Assembly: GCF_002077175.1 (NCBI RefSeq)
Contig: NZ_CP014943.1
Span: 2,914,001-2,978,000 of the forward strand
Reading direction: 5' to 3'
Source of the DNA: Colwellia sp. PAMC 21821
GTDB taxonomy: Bacteria; Pseudomonadota; Gammaproteobacteria; Enterobacterales; Alteromonadaceae
Length of the DNA: 64,000 bases
Shown here: one piece after another, positions 36,881 through 44,623 of the stretch
Layout: each line of letters begins with the position of its first letter
Numbering within the stretch: position 1 is the first letter of the stretch
Made by a program: the position numbers and the translations under genes
Notes under the pieces: model-generated
Told to the model about the DNA's origin: nothing
The model's database searches: none
What the model saw: the letters and a program-made list of their open reading frames with translations, nothing else

Positions 36881-37561
36881 ATGGCCAGAAACTCAATCAT
36901 TGGCATATTTGCAAAGTCGCCAATTAAACCTTTAGAAAAACACATTCGAATAGTACATAAATGTTGTAGTCAACTTGTACCTTTCTTCGCAGCAGTTACT
37001 GAAGAAGATTGGAGTGCCGCAGGAAAGATGCGTACTAAAATCTCTAAATTAGAACGTGATGCTGATGACCTAAAACGTCAAATTCGTTTAGAACTTCCGG
37101 GTGGTTTATTTATGCCGGTTGATCGCGCTGATTTATTAGAGTTATTATCTCAACAAGATAAAATTGCCAACCGCGCAAAAGATATCGCAGGTCGTATCTT
37201 TGGCCGCAAATTAACTATTCCCATCGAACTGCAAGAACAGTTCATCGCATATGTAGCTCGTAGTATCGATGCTGCTGAAAAAGCTGCAGATGCAATTAAT
37301 GAATTGGATGACCTACTAGAAACTGGATTTCGTGGTCGTGAAGTTGAATTGGTTTCTAAAATGATCAGTCAACTTGACGAAATTGAAGATGAAACTGATG
37401 GTATGCAAGTTAAACTTCGTAAAGATCTTTTAAATATTGAAAAAGATTTAAATTGCGTAGATGTAATGTTTTTATATCAGATCATCGATTGGGTTGGCGA
37501 CTTAGCTGATCTTGCCGAACGTGTTGGTGCACGTTTAGAAATTCTTTTGGCTAGAAAATAA
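36881..37561 (+). CDS. DUF47 / PhoU-like protein (TIGR00153 family)
   Basis: 226-residue helical protein of the DUF47 family, distant relative of PhoU. Typical blocks are SPIKPLEKHIRIVHKCCSQLVPFF, LERDADDLKRQIRLELPGGLFMPVDRADLLELLSQQDKIANRAKDI and the EIEDETDGMQVKLRKDL segment. These proteins usually accompany Pit transporters and are thought to regulate them. Here the pit gene starts 9 bases after its stop, so they form one transcription unit. Confidence 0.9.
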   Translation: MARNSIIGIFAKSPIKPLEKHIRIVHKCCSQLVPFFAAVTEEDWSAAGKMRTKISKLERDADDLKRQIRLELPGGLFMPVDRADLLELLSQQDKIANRAKDIAGRIFGRKLTIPIELQEQFIAYVARSIDAAEKAADAINELDDLLETGFRGREVELVSKMISQLDEIEDETDGMQVKLRKDLLNIEKDLNCVDVMFLYQIIDWVGDLADLAERVGARLEILLARK

Positions 37562-37570
37562 GGCTCACTC

Positions 37571-38866
37571 ATGGAAATTTTACTCTCTCATGGCTCTACG
37601 TTAGTCATGATCGCCGCTGTCGTCGGTTTTTTTATGGCATGGGGCATAGGTGCCAACGATGTTGCTAATGCAATGGGTACATCGGTTGGTTCAAAAGCGT
37701 TAACAATTAAGCAAGCTATTATCATTGCAATGATTTTTGAATTTGCAGGCGCATATTTAGCGGGTGGTGAAGTTACATCAACCATACGTAAGGGCATTAT
37801 TGACCCCGCGTTGTTTGTCGATATACCTGAACTCTTAGTCTTCGGTATGATTTCAGCGCTATTAGCTGCAGCAACTTGGTTGTTAGTGGCGTCTGTATTA
37901 GGCTGGCCAGTATCAACTACTCACTCTATTGTTGGTGCTATAATTGGCTTTGCTGCAATCGGCATAAGCCCAGATACAGTAGCTTGGGGCAAAGTAGGTG
38001 GTATTGTTGGTAGTTGGGTTATCACGCCGTTAATTTCTGGTGTTATTGCTTTTATTATATTTAATAGCGCACAAAAACTTATTTTTGATACTGAAAAACC
38101 ATTAGAACAAGCGAAACGATACGTACCGTTTTACATGTTTTTAGCTGGTTTTGTCTTGTCATTAGTGACAATTAAAAAAGGTTTAAAGCACATTGGTTTA
38201 GAGAATATCGATGTCGGTTTTTATAACTTTGAAATTGCTGGTGCTGGTGGTTATTATCTTGCCATTATTGTTGCAATCGTTGTGGCTATTGTTGGTAAGT
38301 ACTTTGTTTCACGACTTAAGTTTGACGATAAAGCTGATAAAACTACACATTACGCAAACGTAGAAAAAGTGTTTGCTGTTTTAATGGTTGTAACGGCTTG
38401 TTGTATGGCATTTGCTCACGGTTCAAATGATGTAGCCAACGCTATTGGGCCGTTAGCCGCAGTCGTCAGTATTGTTGATAACGGTGGTGAAATAGCGAAA
38501 AAAGCTAGCCTTGTATGGTGGATATTACCACTAGGTGGTTTTGGTATTGTTGCAGGTCTTGCATTGTTTGGTCATCGTGTTATTGCCACAATTGGTAAAG
38601 GTATTACACACTTAACACCCAGTCGTGGTTTTGCCGCTGAGTTAGCTGCGGCATGTACCGTTGTTATTGCTTCAGGTGCTGGCTTACCAATCTCAACTAC
38701 ACAAACCTTAGTAGGTGCTGTGCTAGGTGTGGGAATGGCGCGTGGTATTGCCGCAATCAACTTAGGTGTTGTACGTAATATTGTTATCTCTTGGGTGATT
38801 ACATTACCAATAGGTGCAGGTCTTTCAATTATCTTCTTCTGGATAATGAAAGCGATATTTAGTTAA
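37571..38866 (+). CDS. Inorganic phosphate transporter, Pit family
   Basis: 431-residue membrane protein of the PiT family (low-affinity phosphate:cation symport). The duplicated signature GANDVANAMGTSVGSKALT (near residue 27) and GSNDVANAIGPLAAVV (near 287) is present, with the matching second halves STTHSIVGAIIGFAA and ISTTQTLVGAVLGVGMARG. About ten hydrophobic segments. No Pho box is seen before the DUF47-pit unit, which fits a constitutive low-affinity system complementing PhoB-controlled Pst. Confidence 0.93.
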   Translation: MEILLSHGSTLVMIAAVVGFFMAWGIGANDVANAMGTSVGSKALTIKQAIIIAMIFEFAGAYLAGGEVTSTIRKGIIDPALFVDIPELLVFGMISALLAAATWLLVASVLGWPVSTTHSIVGAIIGFAAIGISPDTVAWGKVGGIVGSWVITPLISGVIAFIIFNSAQKLIFDTEKPLEQAKRYVPFYMFLAGFVLSLVTIKKGLKHIGLENIDVGFYNFEIAGAGGYYLAIIVAIVVAIVGKYFVSRLKFDDKADKTTHYANVEKVFAVLMVVTACCMAFAHGSNDVANAIGPLAAVVSIVDNGGEIAKKASLVWWILPLGGFGIVAGLALFGHRVIATIGKGITHLTPSRGFAAELAAACTVVIASGAGLPISTTQTLVGAVLGVGMARGIAAINLGVVRNIVISWVITLPIGAGLSIIFFWIMKAIFS

Positions 38867-38891
38867 TACACTCGCTAAACAGACCTTAAAC

Positions 38892-38917
38892 AAAGCCAGT
38901 ATTTATACTGGCTTTTT
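38892..38917 (+). terminator. pit terminator
   Basis: AAAGCCAGTAT / ATACTGGCTTT perfect stem with a 2-base loop, followed by a T run, 25 bases after the stop. Confidence 0.9.
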
Positions 38918-38920
38918 TGT

Positions 38921-39025
38921 GTACAGGATGTACGGTATATCGCGGGTGCATGGATGCACAGGAGCGTGTGTGTACAGGATGTACGGTCAGTTTTTTTGTT
39001 CCAGACAAAAACTAAGTACCTGCAT
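38921..39025. repeat. Dispersed hairpin repeat, left of the IS
   Basis: One full 51-bp unit (38921-38971: GTAC-AGGAT-GTAC, then GTGCAT-GG-ATGCAC) and the first 19 bases of another, followed at 38998 by the module GTTCCAGACAAAAACTAAGT... also seen at 25772. The unit has the same layout as the repeat at 25566, with paired base changes in both stems. The module is interrupted at 39025 by the insertion sequence. Confidence 0.85.
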
Positions 39026-39027
39026 AT

Positions 39028-39040
39028 ATGGACCCACTCC
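39028..39040. repeat. IS subterminal inverted repeat, left
   Basis: ATGGACCCACTCC; perfect complement of 40412-40424. A similar GATCCACTCCG occurs at 40342-40352 just upstream of the transposase start. Confidence 0.85.
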
Positions 39041-39321
39041 GTTTGCAAGACATTTAATCGTTATGTAAGAGAAAATCATTGCTCTCATATATCCGGCCTG
39101 TTTATGAAGGATTTTTACCTTCTGGCCCCGATGGTTGTTTGCGCTCACACTCCTCATCATCCCTCCGGCTTTTTATTAGCCAATGCAGGTACCAGGTTTT
39201 GTGCAAGCCAGTCTGACTATCTTACCATCCGATTAATTTATCTTTTGCAACTGAAGTAAAAGGGTTTTACTGTTATCTCATCACTGAAACCAATCTAACT
39301 TGCTTCAGTTTTGAGCTTTAT
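39041..39321 (-). ncRNA. Candidate bridge RNA region of the IS
   Basis: The 281 bases between the transposase stop and the IS end have no credible protein but are structured: GGCC (39095-39098) and GAAGG (39106-39110) pair with CCTTC (39118-39122) and GGCC (39124-39127). In IS1111-group elements this end encodes the bridge RNA that pairs with target and donor DNA. The strand of the transposase reads GTACCTGCAT at 39192-39183, identical to the 10 bases of target flank ending at the left junction (39016-39025), as expected of a target guide. Exact RNA ends cannot be set from sequence. Confidence 0.55.
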
Positions 39322-40338
39322 TTATATAGCCGGGCGATAACTTTCCCCCTTCGCCATTATTACCCAAGCCATTCTTGCTATTTTATTCGCCACAGCAACG
39401 CATGCTTTGTTGTGTCCTCGTCGGGATTTTAACGCTTGTGCCCACAAACTAAATCGGTCAGTTTTGTTTTCACTGTGCCTTAATACTGCCCGGGCCCCGT
39501 GGATGTATAGTGTTCTTAAATAACTATTACCGCGTTTACTTATACCGAGTAAGGTGGCCTTTCCACCCGTTGAATGCTGCCCAGGAACAAGCCCAAGCCA
39601 TGCCGAAAAATGTCGACCATTTACAAAGTCTTTTCCATCTCCTGCAGCTGCATAAGTAGCGCTAGCTGTGATTGCTCCAATACCTAATATTTCATCTAAG
39701 CGAACACATATTTCATTTTCTTTATTCATCGTGTTTAAGCGAACTTCACACGCTTTAAACTTCACTTCTGTGACTTGAAATTCAAGCCATAACTCATTAA
39801 ATATCTCCCGACTTAAATACGTTAACTCATTTGTCGCATCCTCTAAAATATCCGGCAGTTCATTGCGAATTGCAGAAATACCTTTATTGATGACAATGCC
39901 ATATTCTCCTAACAAGCCTCGTATCTGACTTGCTAATGCTTTACGTTCTTTCTTTATGCGTTCACGTTGTCGATGGAAGTTTTGAATATCTTGTTGTTCT
40001 ATCGATTTAATTGGCACAAACCTCATGGTCGGGCGTTGCGCTGCCTCTGCAATACCTTCGGCATCGTTATAATCATTTTTATTGCCTTTAACGAAGGGTT
40101 TTACATATTGAGGCGCAATAAGTTTTACTTGGTGCCCCAATTCAATAAATTTTCTAGCCCAGTAGTTCGCACTGCCACAAGCTTCCATTACAATTAGGCA
40201 AGGCTCTAATGTTGCCATGAAACTCAACACTTGTTTTCTTCTTAATTGTTTCTTTTTTACAAATCGCCCATTTTTATTCACAGCGAACATGTGAAAAATT
40301 GATTTTGCAATGTCTAAACCGATTGTAGTAATCTTCAT
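39322..40338 (-). CDS. IS110-family transposase (IS1111 group)
   Basis: 338 residues. N-terminal DEDD (RuvC-like) domain: TIGLDIAKSIFHMFAV (first Asp), VMEACGSANYWARKF (Glu) and KNDYNDAEGIAEAAQRPTMRFVPIKS (last Asp pair), the last block being diagnostic of the IS1111 group. The C-terminal transposase_20 domain has LDEILGIGAITASATYAAAGDGKDFVNGRHFSAWLGLVPGQHSTGGK and the conserved serine region KRGNSYLRTLYIHGARAVL. It appears intact. It recombines DNA guided by an RNA made from the same element. Confidence 0.95.
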   Translation of the reverse strand: MKITTIGLDIAKSIFHMFAVNKNGRFVKKKQLRRKQVLSFMATLEPCLIVMEACGSANYWARKFIELGHQVKLIAPQYVKPFVKGNKNDYNDAEGIAEAAQRPTMRFVPIKSIEQQDIQNFHRQRERIKKERKALASQIRGLLGEYGIVINKGISAIRNELPDILEDATNELTYLSREIFNELWLEFQVTEVKFKACEVRLNTMNKENEICVRLDEILGIGAITASATYAAAGDGKDFVNGRHFSAWLGLVPGQHSTGGKATLLGISKRGNSYLRTLYIHGARAVLRHSENKTDRFSLWAQALKSRRGHNKACVAVANKIARMAWVIMAKGESYRPAI

Positions 40339-40411
40339 GTTGATCCACTCCGCTTTTATAAATGATTGTTATCACTTTCATTTTGGCCCTAAAGAGGCCG
40401 GAAATAAAGTT

Positions 40412-40424
40412 GGAGTGGGTCCAT
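40412..40424. repeat. IS subterminal inverted repeat, right
   Basis: GGAGTGGGTCCAT; partner of 39028-39040. Confidence 0.85.
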
Positions 40425-40432
40425 ACCATTAT

Positions 40433-40545
40433 CCATGCAGGCAATATCGCGGGTGCATGGATGCACAAGAGCGTGTGTACAGGCCGTTCCTAGCCATCCA
40501 TGGCTTCACGGCATTAGTGCATCCATGCACGTCGATGTACGGTAT
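40433..40545. repeat. Dispersed hairpin repeat, right of the IS
   Basis: Right half of the interrupted module (CCATGCAGGCAAT), then a unit with GTGCAT-GG-ATGCAC (40453-40466), then units in the opposite orientation: CCGT..GCCAT-CC-ATGGC..ACGG and GTGCAT-CC-ATGCAC. All hairpins keep the same CATGGATG apex on one strand. Confidence 0.75.
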
Positions 40546-40786
40546 AATGGAGCTCAATATCAGCGATAACCTGCGCTCACATAGCACTATAACCGCAATG
40601 ATACGTGTTAAATAAGAGGTGTAATTTCAGGTGGCAGTATTATAATTGTCGGTTTTTTATGCGAACTGCAGTAATTATCAATGTAGGTAGATAAAATGCC
40701 TTGCGAGCGAGATTAATTCCCGATATTATGTCGCCTCTTTCGAAATGAATTCGTTACTGAATTGGTTTATTTCATTGAAAGACAGT
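40546..40786. other. Upstream region of tRNA-Phe
   Basis: No gene recognised. It must hold the tRNA promoter, but I cannot pick clear -35 and -10 boxes. Confidence 0.4.
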
Positions 40787-40862
40787 GCCTTGATAGCTCA
40801 GTCGGTAGAGCAGAGGATTGAAAATCCTCGTGTCCCTGGTTCGATTCCGGGTCAAGGCACCA
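40787..40862 (+). tRNA. tRNA-Phe (GAA)
   Basis: 76 bases. Acceptor stem GCCTTGA / TCAAGGC, D loop GCTCAGTCGGTAGAGC, anticodon arm GAGGATTGAAAATCCTC with anticodon GAA, T arm GGTTCGATTCC, encoded CCA. Its 3' end is the attachment site of the integrative element downstream. Confidence 0.97.
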
Positions 40863-40865
40863 TAT
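40849..40865. repeat. attL (tRNA-Phe 3' end)
   Basis: GGGTCAAGGCACCATAT, the 3' end of tRNA-Phe plus three bases; identical 17-mer at 47977. Confidence 0.9.
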
Positions 40866-40872
40866 TATAGTT

Positions 40873-41026
40873 TAGTAACACCCACTAAAAACTAATTTGT
40901 TCATATAAAACAAGCCTCTTAGCCGATATAGAGGTTTATAACGAACAATAACAGTTTATTAAAACCACACTTTTTAGTAACATCTATAGTAACACCAGCG
41001 CAATGTTACTAAAGGTAGTGTTACTA
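40873..41026. promoter_or_regulatory. Integrase arm-site cluster, TAGTAACA x5
   Basis: TAGTAACA at 40873, 40975 and 40987 and its complement TGTTACTA at 41004 and 41019. The last ends two bases before the integrase ATG. Two more copies lie just inside attR (47893, 47905). The layout fits arm-type integrase binding sites, some of which would also block int translation or transcription. Confidence 0.65.
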
Positions 41027-41028
41027 AA

Positions 41029-42267
41029 ATGGCTAGAATAACTAATCCCCTTACTAATACCGAAGTAAAACAAGCTAAACCTAAAGACAAAGAATATAAC
41101 CTTGCTGATGGTAATGGTTTAATGCTGCGCGTTAAACCTAATGGCTCAAAGCTATGGTTATTTAACTACTTTCGACCTTTCACTAAAAAAAGAGCTAATT
41201 TAAGTTTTGGCTCATATCCTGATTTATCATTATCTGATGCTCGCTTAATGCGACAAAGCTCAAGAGAACTACTCGCCAAAGATATTGATCCTAAAAGCCA
41301 AAAAGAAAAAGAACACACCACAAAAAGAAAAGAGCTTAATAATACTTTTGAAAAAATAGCCTTGTCTTGGTTTGAGCTATACAAGAATAAAGTAAAAGAG
41401 AAAACAGCATTTAATACATGGAGCGCGTTAGAGAATTATATTCTGCCGCATATAGGTAAAAAACCAATCGGTGAAATAGAAGCGTTTTATGTTATCGAAA
41501 TTATTCAGCCATTAGCTAAAGCTGGTAAATCAGAAGTCGTTAAAAAGTTATGCCAAAAGCTAAATAAAATAATGACCTTTGCGGTAAATACTGGCCTAAC
41601 AAATACCAACCCGTTAGTAGGTATAAAAGATGCCTTTTCTGCGCCTGCCGTAGTTAACCTACCAGCATTAAAACCCGAAGAACTTCCAAGCTTATTGAAA
41701 ATAATCAGTGCTGCCAATTTAAAAATTCAGACTAGGCTATTAATTGAATGGCAGTTACATACTATGTGTAGACCAGGCGAAGCTGCTGGCGCAATGTGGC
41801 AAGAAATAGACTTTAAAAACAAGTTATGGAATATACCTGCTGAACGCATGAAAAAGAGCAAGCCACACACCATACCGCTTACTGATTATACTTTATCTAT
41901 TTTAGAGAAAATAAAGCCATTGAGTGAGCATAAAGCCTACATATTCCCTAGTCATGTAAGCTCTAAAGGGCATATCAATAAAGAAGCGGTAAATAACGCA
42001 TTAAAGCGGATGGGCTATAAAGATAAGTTAGTGGCTCATGGCTTTAGAACTATTGCTAGTTCAACGCTAAATGAACAAGGTTTTGATCCTGATGTTATTG
42101 AGGCGGCACTTTCACACGTTGATAAAAATGAAGTGCGAAGAACATATAACCGAACGGATTATTTAGAGCGTAGGCGAGTAATGATGACATGGTGGTCTGA
42201 GCATATAGAATGCGCTCAATTAGGAAAATTAAATAAATCAAATAAAGGCTTAAAAGCCGTTATATAG
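41029..42267 (+). CDS. int: Tyrosine-type site-specific integrase (P4 family)
   Basis: 412 residues. N-terminal DUF4102 arm-binding domain (LTNTEVKQAKPKDKEYNLADGNGLMLRVKPNGSKLWLFNYFRP), a SAM-like core-binding domain (about 105-190) and the catalytic domain. Catalytic residues: Arg248 in TMCRPGEAAG, the His-x-x-Arg of AHGFRTIASSTLNEQG, the His of ALSHVDKNEV and the nucleophile Tyr373 in VRRTYNRTDYLERR. It integrates the element into tRNA-Phe, next to which it lies. No ribosome binding site is evident; arm-type repeats run up to the ATG. Confidence 0.95.
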   Translation: MARITNPLTNTEVKQAKPKDKEYNLADGNGLMLRVKPNGSKLWLFNYFRPFTKKRANLSFGSYPDLSLSDARLMRQSSRELLAKDIDPKSQKEKEHTTKRKELNNTFEKIALSWFELYKNKVKEKTAFNTWSALENYILPHIGKKPIGEIEAFYVIEIIQPLAKAGKSEVVKKLCQKLNKIMTFAVNTGLTNTNPLVGIKDAFSAPAVVNLPALKPEELPSLLKIISAANLKIQTRLLIEWQLHTMCRPGEAAGAMWQEIDFKNKLWNIPAERMKKSKPHTIPLTDYTLSILEKIKPLSEHKAYIFPSHVSSKGHINKEAVNNALKRMGYKDKLVAHGFRTIASSTLNEQGFDPDVIEAALSHVDKNEVRRTYNRTDYLERRRVMMTWWSEHIECAQLGKLNKSNKGLKAVI

Positions 42268-42355
42268 TTTTACTAAGCCTAGGGTAGCTCCCGAAAGAAG
42301 TTGATTACCTACCAACTTTTGGTTTAGTGAATTTAAGTAGGGATGCGAGGGCGTA

Positions 42356-43480
42356 ATGGAAAACATAAATTCACTTGGGTTTTTTACAAAAAAACAACTA
42401 GGACAATTAATAGATTTAAACATTGATGATGTTATAGGTGATATGGATATTTACTGTAAATTCAAAGGCCTTTTATTATCTCGTGATAACAGTCCTTTTT
42501 ATGCTAACGGTTTTTTTATTATTGAAGAATCTAAATGGGGATTATCAAGCAGTATTGATCCAATAACAGGGGAAGATAGCCCACCAATTGATACTTGTTT
42601 TATAACAGCCATAACCGGCACTAAATATAGTGACAATAATGAATTACTAAATAACACCTACAATCTCAAAACAACTTTTGAAAAAGAAGAGCTTCTCTAT
42701 AGTTACGATGAATTTAAAGTTGCTCTATTAAAACTAGGCGCTCCCCAAACAAAAGATATAACGGAATTAAATAAAAAATCATTCAATTATGATGTCGGGC
42801 TAATTAACCAAAAAAGTAATTTTACTTTAGAAGAAGCAAGTAGGATTGCGGCTAATGCTCCCTTGAAAGATCAACAGAGTATTTTTTATTCAATCTCTCT
42901 AGTCCAGCATTACCAAGAAATTATCGCTGAATGTGTTAAAGGTCAAAATCAGCATGGTTGTCATTTGATTACAAAGGAGCTTTGGGTTCATTCTTATAGT
43001 GATTATGAGCCGTGTAGTAGAAAGTATGACAATGGAACACCGTTAGTTATCAGTGCCAACATTGATTTAGAACTTACTATAATTTCTAAAAATGAGTTTT
43101 TAAGATGGTGTAAATATATGGATATTGAGACAGGACTGTATTACCAACAAAAAAGTATTGATGAATCAGTCGAAGCTTTAAAAATAAAGCTTAGTGAGTC
43201 TGAGGAAGAAGCCTCACGGATCCTAGGGTTATATTTAAATCAGCCAGAAAACACATCATCAAAAGAAAGTTCCTACCCTCCTGAATTACAACTTGCTATA
43301 GATGCTTATGAGCAACTTTGTTTAAATCAAGAACCACTCCCTACCAGCAAAGTTATACAAGACTGGTTACAAAATGAAAGTAAAGAACGAGGTATAACTC
43401 ATAGAGATGGCGCTAAGGAATTGAAAGGGTTAAGCGATACAAAATTAAAAAGAATTTCTTCAATTATAAAATCTCAGTAA
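42356..43480 (+). CDS. Unknown protein downstream of integrase
   Basis: 374 residues, soluble, no membrane segment or signal. I do not recognise the N-terminal two thirds (MENINSLGFFTKKQLGQLID onward). The C-terminal 60 residues (about 305-374: PPELQLAIDAYEQLCLNQEP through KELKGLSDTKLKRISSIIKS) resemble a small helical module common in integrase-linked proteins of genomic islands, which may bind DNA. GAGGG lies before the ATG, 88 bases after int. Being second after int it may be a regulator or defence cargo; no function is claimed. Confidence 0.7.
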   Translation: MENINSLGFFTKKQLGQLIDLNIDDVIGDMDIYCKFKGLLLSRDNSPFYANGFFIIEESKWGLSSSIDPITGEDSPPIDTCFITAITGTKYSDNNELLNNTYNLKTTFEKEELLYSYDEFKVALLKLGAPQTKDITELNKKSFNYDVGLINQKSNFTLEEASRIAANAPLKDQQSIFYSISLVQHYQEIIAECVKGQNQHGCHLITKELWVHSYSDYEPCSRKYDNGTPLVISANIDLELTIISKNEFLRWCKYMDIETGLYYQQKSIDESVEALKIKLSESEEEASRILGLYLNQPENTSSKESSYPPELQLAIDAYEQLCLNQEPLPTSKVIQDWLQNESKERGITHRDGAKELKGLSDTKLKRISSIIKSQ

Positions 43481-43497
43481 TTTCGGTAGTTATAGCA

Positions 43498-43517
43498 GGG
43501 GTTACCTAGGTAACCCC
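43498..43517. promoter_or_regulatory. 20-bp perfect palindrome before alpA
   Basis: GGGGTTACCTAGGTAACCCC, 95 bases upstream of the AlpA-like gene, followed by related half-like motifs GGTAATCCC (about 43532) and CCTAACCCC. It could be an operator for the AlpA-like protein or the hairpin ending the upstream gene; there is no T run. Confidence 0.5.
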
Positions 43518-43611
43518 TTACTTATAAATAGGTAATCCCACTTGCCTAACCCCTAGCACAATAGTTTTTAATTGACCTGAATCGTTCAACAACTGACTAA
43601 GGCAATTAAAT

Positions 43612-43875
43612 ATGACTACTAATAAGTTTTATCAACTAATCCGCAGACCAGCCGTTTTAACACAAACTGCTAGATCAAAATCCGCATTACAACTAGACGA
43701 GAAAGCAGGGCTTTTCTGTCCACCTATCTCTATAGGTGATCGCGCTGTTGCTTACATTAAGTATGAAGTAGATACCATCATCCAAGCTCGTATTGAGGGG
43801 CAGGCTCCTGAGCAAATTAAAAGTCTTGTTCAAAAGCTTATCGATAATAGAGCAGCTAATAAGGGAGGTATTTAA
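43612..43875 (+). CDS. AlpA-family regulator / excisionase-like
   Basis: 87 residues. FYQLIRRPAVLTQTARSKSALQLDEKAGLFCPPISIGDRAVAYIKYEVDTIIQARIEG follows the AlpA pattern: a MerR-like helix-turn-helix, the (F/L)-x-PP-hydrophobic-x-hydrophobic-G-x-RAV strand and the terminal helix ending in ARI. AlpA proteins activate integrase/excision genes of P4-like elements or act as excisionases. AAGG precedes the ATG; the next gene starts one base after its stop. Confidence 0.82.
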   Translation: MTTNKFYQLIRRPAVLTQTARSKSALQLDEKAGLFCPPISIGDRAVAYIKYEVDTIIQARIEGQAPEQIKSLVQKLIDNRAANKGGI

Positions 43876-43876
43876 T

Positions 43877-44311
43877 ATGGATAAATTATTATTTACTGCC
43901 CCTGATGGCGCATTACCAGAGATCACTAGTCCAGCTTATGAATTATTATCTATCTTTGATGATGGTAATAAACACGCAAGGGATCACCTATGTCTTGAGT
44001 TAGGAGGAGGCTTTAGGGCTTACCTACAACAATTAACAGGTGAGTATTATCAACATTGGTTAATTCATACAGAACAAGGCGAGTATAACGGGAAGAAACA
44101 AACATTTTACTGGCTAGATGAAAGGCACTTTTCTTGTGACTGGGAGCAAGACAAAGACGCACGAACCATTGCCCGAAAGCAATATAAAGACAGGTCATAC
44201 TATGGCACTAAAAACGCCGTAAAAAGAATGGAACAAGCAAGGCAAGAAAAAGCCGAAGCTGATAAGGAATATCACCAACGTATAGAAAGTAAAAAGCCCA
44301 CAGAGGATTAA
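43877..44311 (+). CDS. Small unknown protein coupled to alpA
   Basis: 144 residues. I start at the ATG at 43877 because GGGAGG lies 7 bases upstream and the previous stop is adjacent; a longer in-frame start at 43793 lies inside alpA. No known domain is recognised. It is acidic and aromatic in the middle (GEYYQHWLIHTEQGEYNGKK, FYWLDERHF) with a charged, helical C-terminus (NAVKRMEQARQEKAEADKEY). Position between alpA and the replication gene suggests a role in element replication or control. Confidence 0.65.
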   Translation: MDKLLFTAPDGALPEITSPAYELLSIFDDGNKHARDHLCLELGGGFRAYLQQLTGEYYQHWLIHTEQGEYNGKKQTFYWLDERHFSCDWEQDKDARTIARKQYKDRSYYGTKNAVKRMEQARQEKAEADKEYHQRIESKKPTED

Positions 44312-44333
44312 CAAAGTAGGCTTTCTTTTAAAC

Positions 44334-44372
44334 TGGCTAGTGGTTGAAGTTTGACGGCTAAACCACTAGCCA
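44334..44372. other. Perfect 12-bp stem hairpin; candidate origin or terminator
   Basis: TGGCTAGTGGTT (44334-44345) and AACCACTAGCCA (44361-44372) pair fully around a 15-base loop, 250 bases before the YagK/YfjJ replication-type gene. No T run follows, which argues against a simple terminator. Confidence 0.5.
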
Positions 44373-44623
44373 ATAACTATAATATAACGAGAAAATAACG
44401 AGATAAATAGCTTTTAATTGGTTAGTAGTTACAAACTTGTTAAGTATTGTCCTGTATATGTTGATTGTTAATAACCGTTATTTATAGGTTTTTGACTCTT
44501 AAAATTTTAACGTTTAAAAGTTAAGGCAATATAACTACTAGTAGTAGACGGGTAAGCAGTAACTAACATTGAACTAGGTAATTAATAATATCCTTAGCGT
44601 TATCTTAGTTATTAAACTATCTA
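44373..44623. other. Non-coding region upstream of rep-like gene
   Basis: 250 AT-rich bases with the small palindrome CTACTAGTAG near 44535 and no gene. It may contain the promoter and, with the hairpin before it, a replication origin of the element. Confidence 0.4.

Larger units (their letters stand above)
39026..40432 (-). mobile_element. IS110-family (IS1111 group) insertion sequence
   Basis: About 1.4 kb with a single DEDD transposase on the reverse strand. Subterminal inverted repeats ATGGACCCACTCC (39028-39040) and GGAGTGGGTCCAT (40412-40424) are a perfect 13-bp pair, and the long non-coding end lies after the transposase gene; both mark the IS1111 group. Boundaries were set by rejoining the flanks: they restore a 27-base module matching 25785-25811 in length and layout with no target duplication beyond a possible shared AT (39024-39025 / 40431-40432). 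It sits in a hairpin CCTGCAT-CC-ATGCAGG. Confidence 0.85.

Noticed and set aside
38954..39259. Open frame of 101 codons on the + strand across the repeat and the IS end
   Set aside because: It crosses the repeat/IS junction, has no family resemblance and overlaps the structured non-coding end of the IS.
43793..43876. Upstream ATG for the 144-residue element protein
   Set aside because: It overlaps alpA; the ATG at 43877 has GGGAGG at proper spacing.
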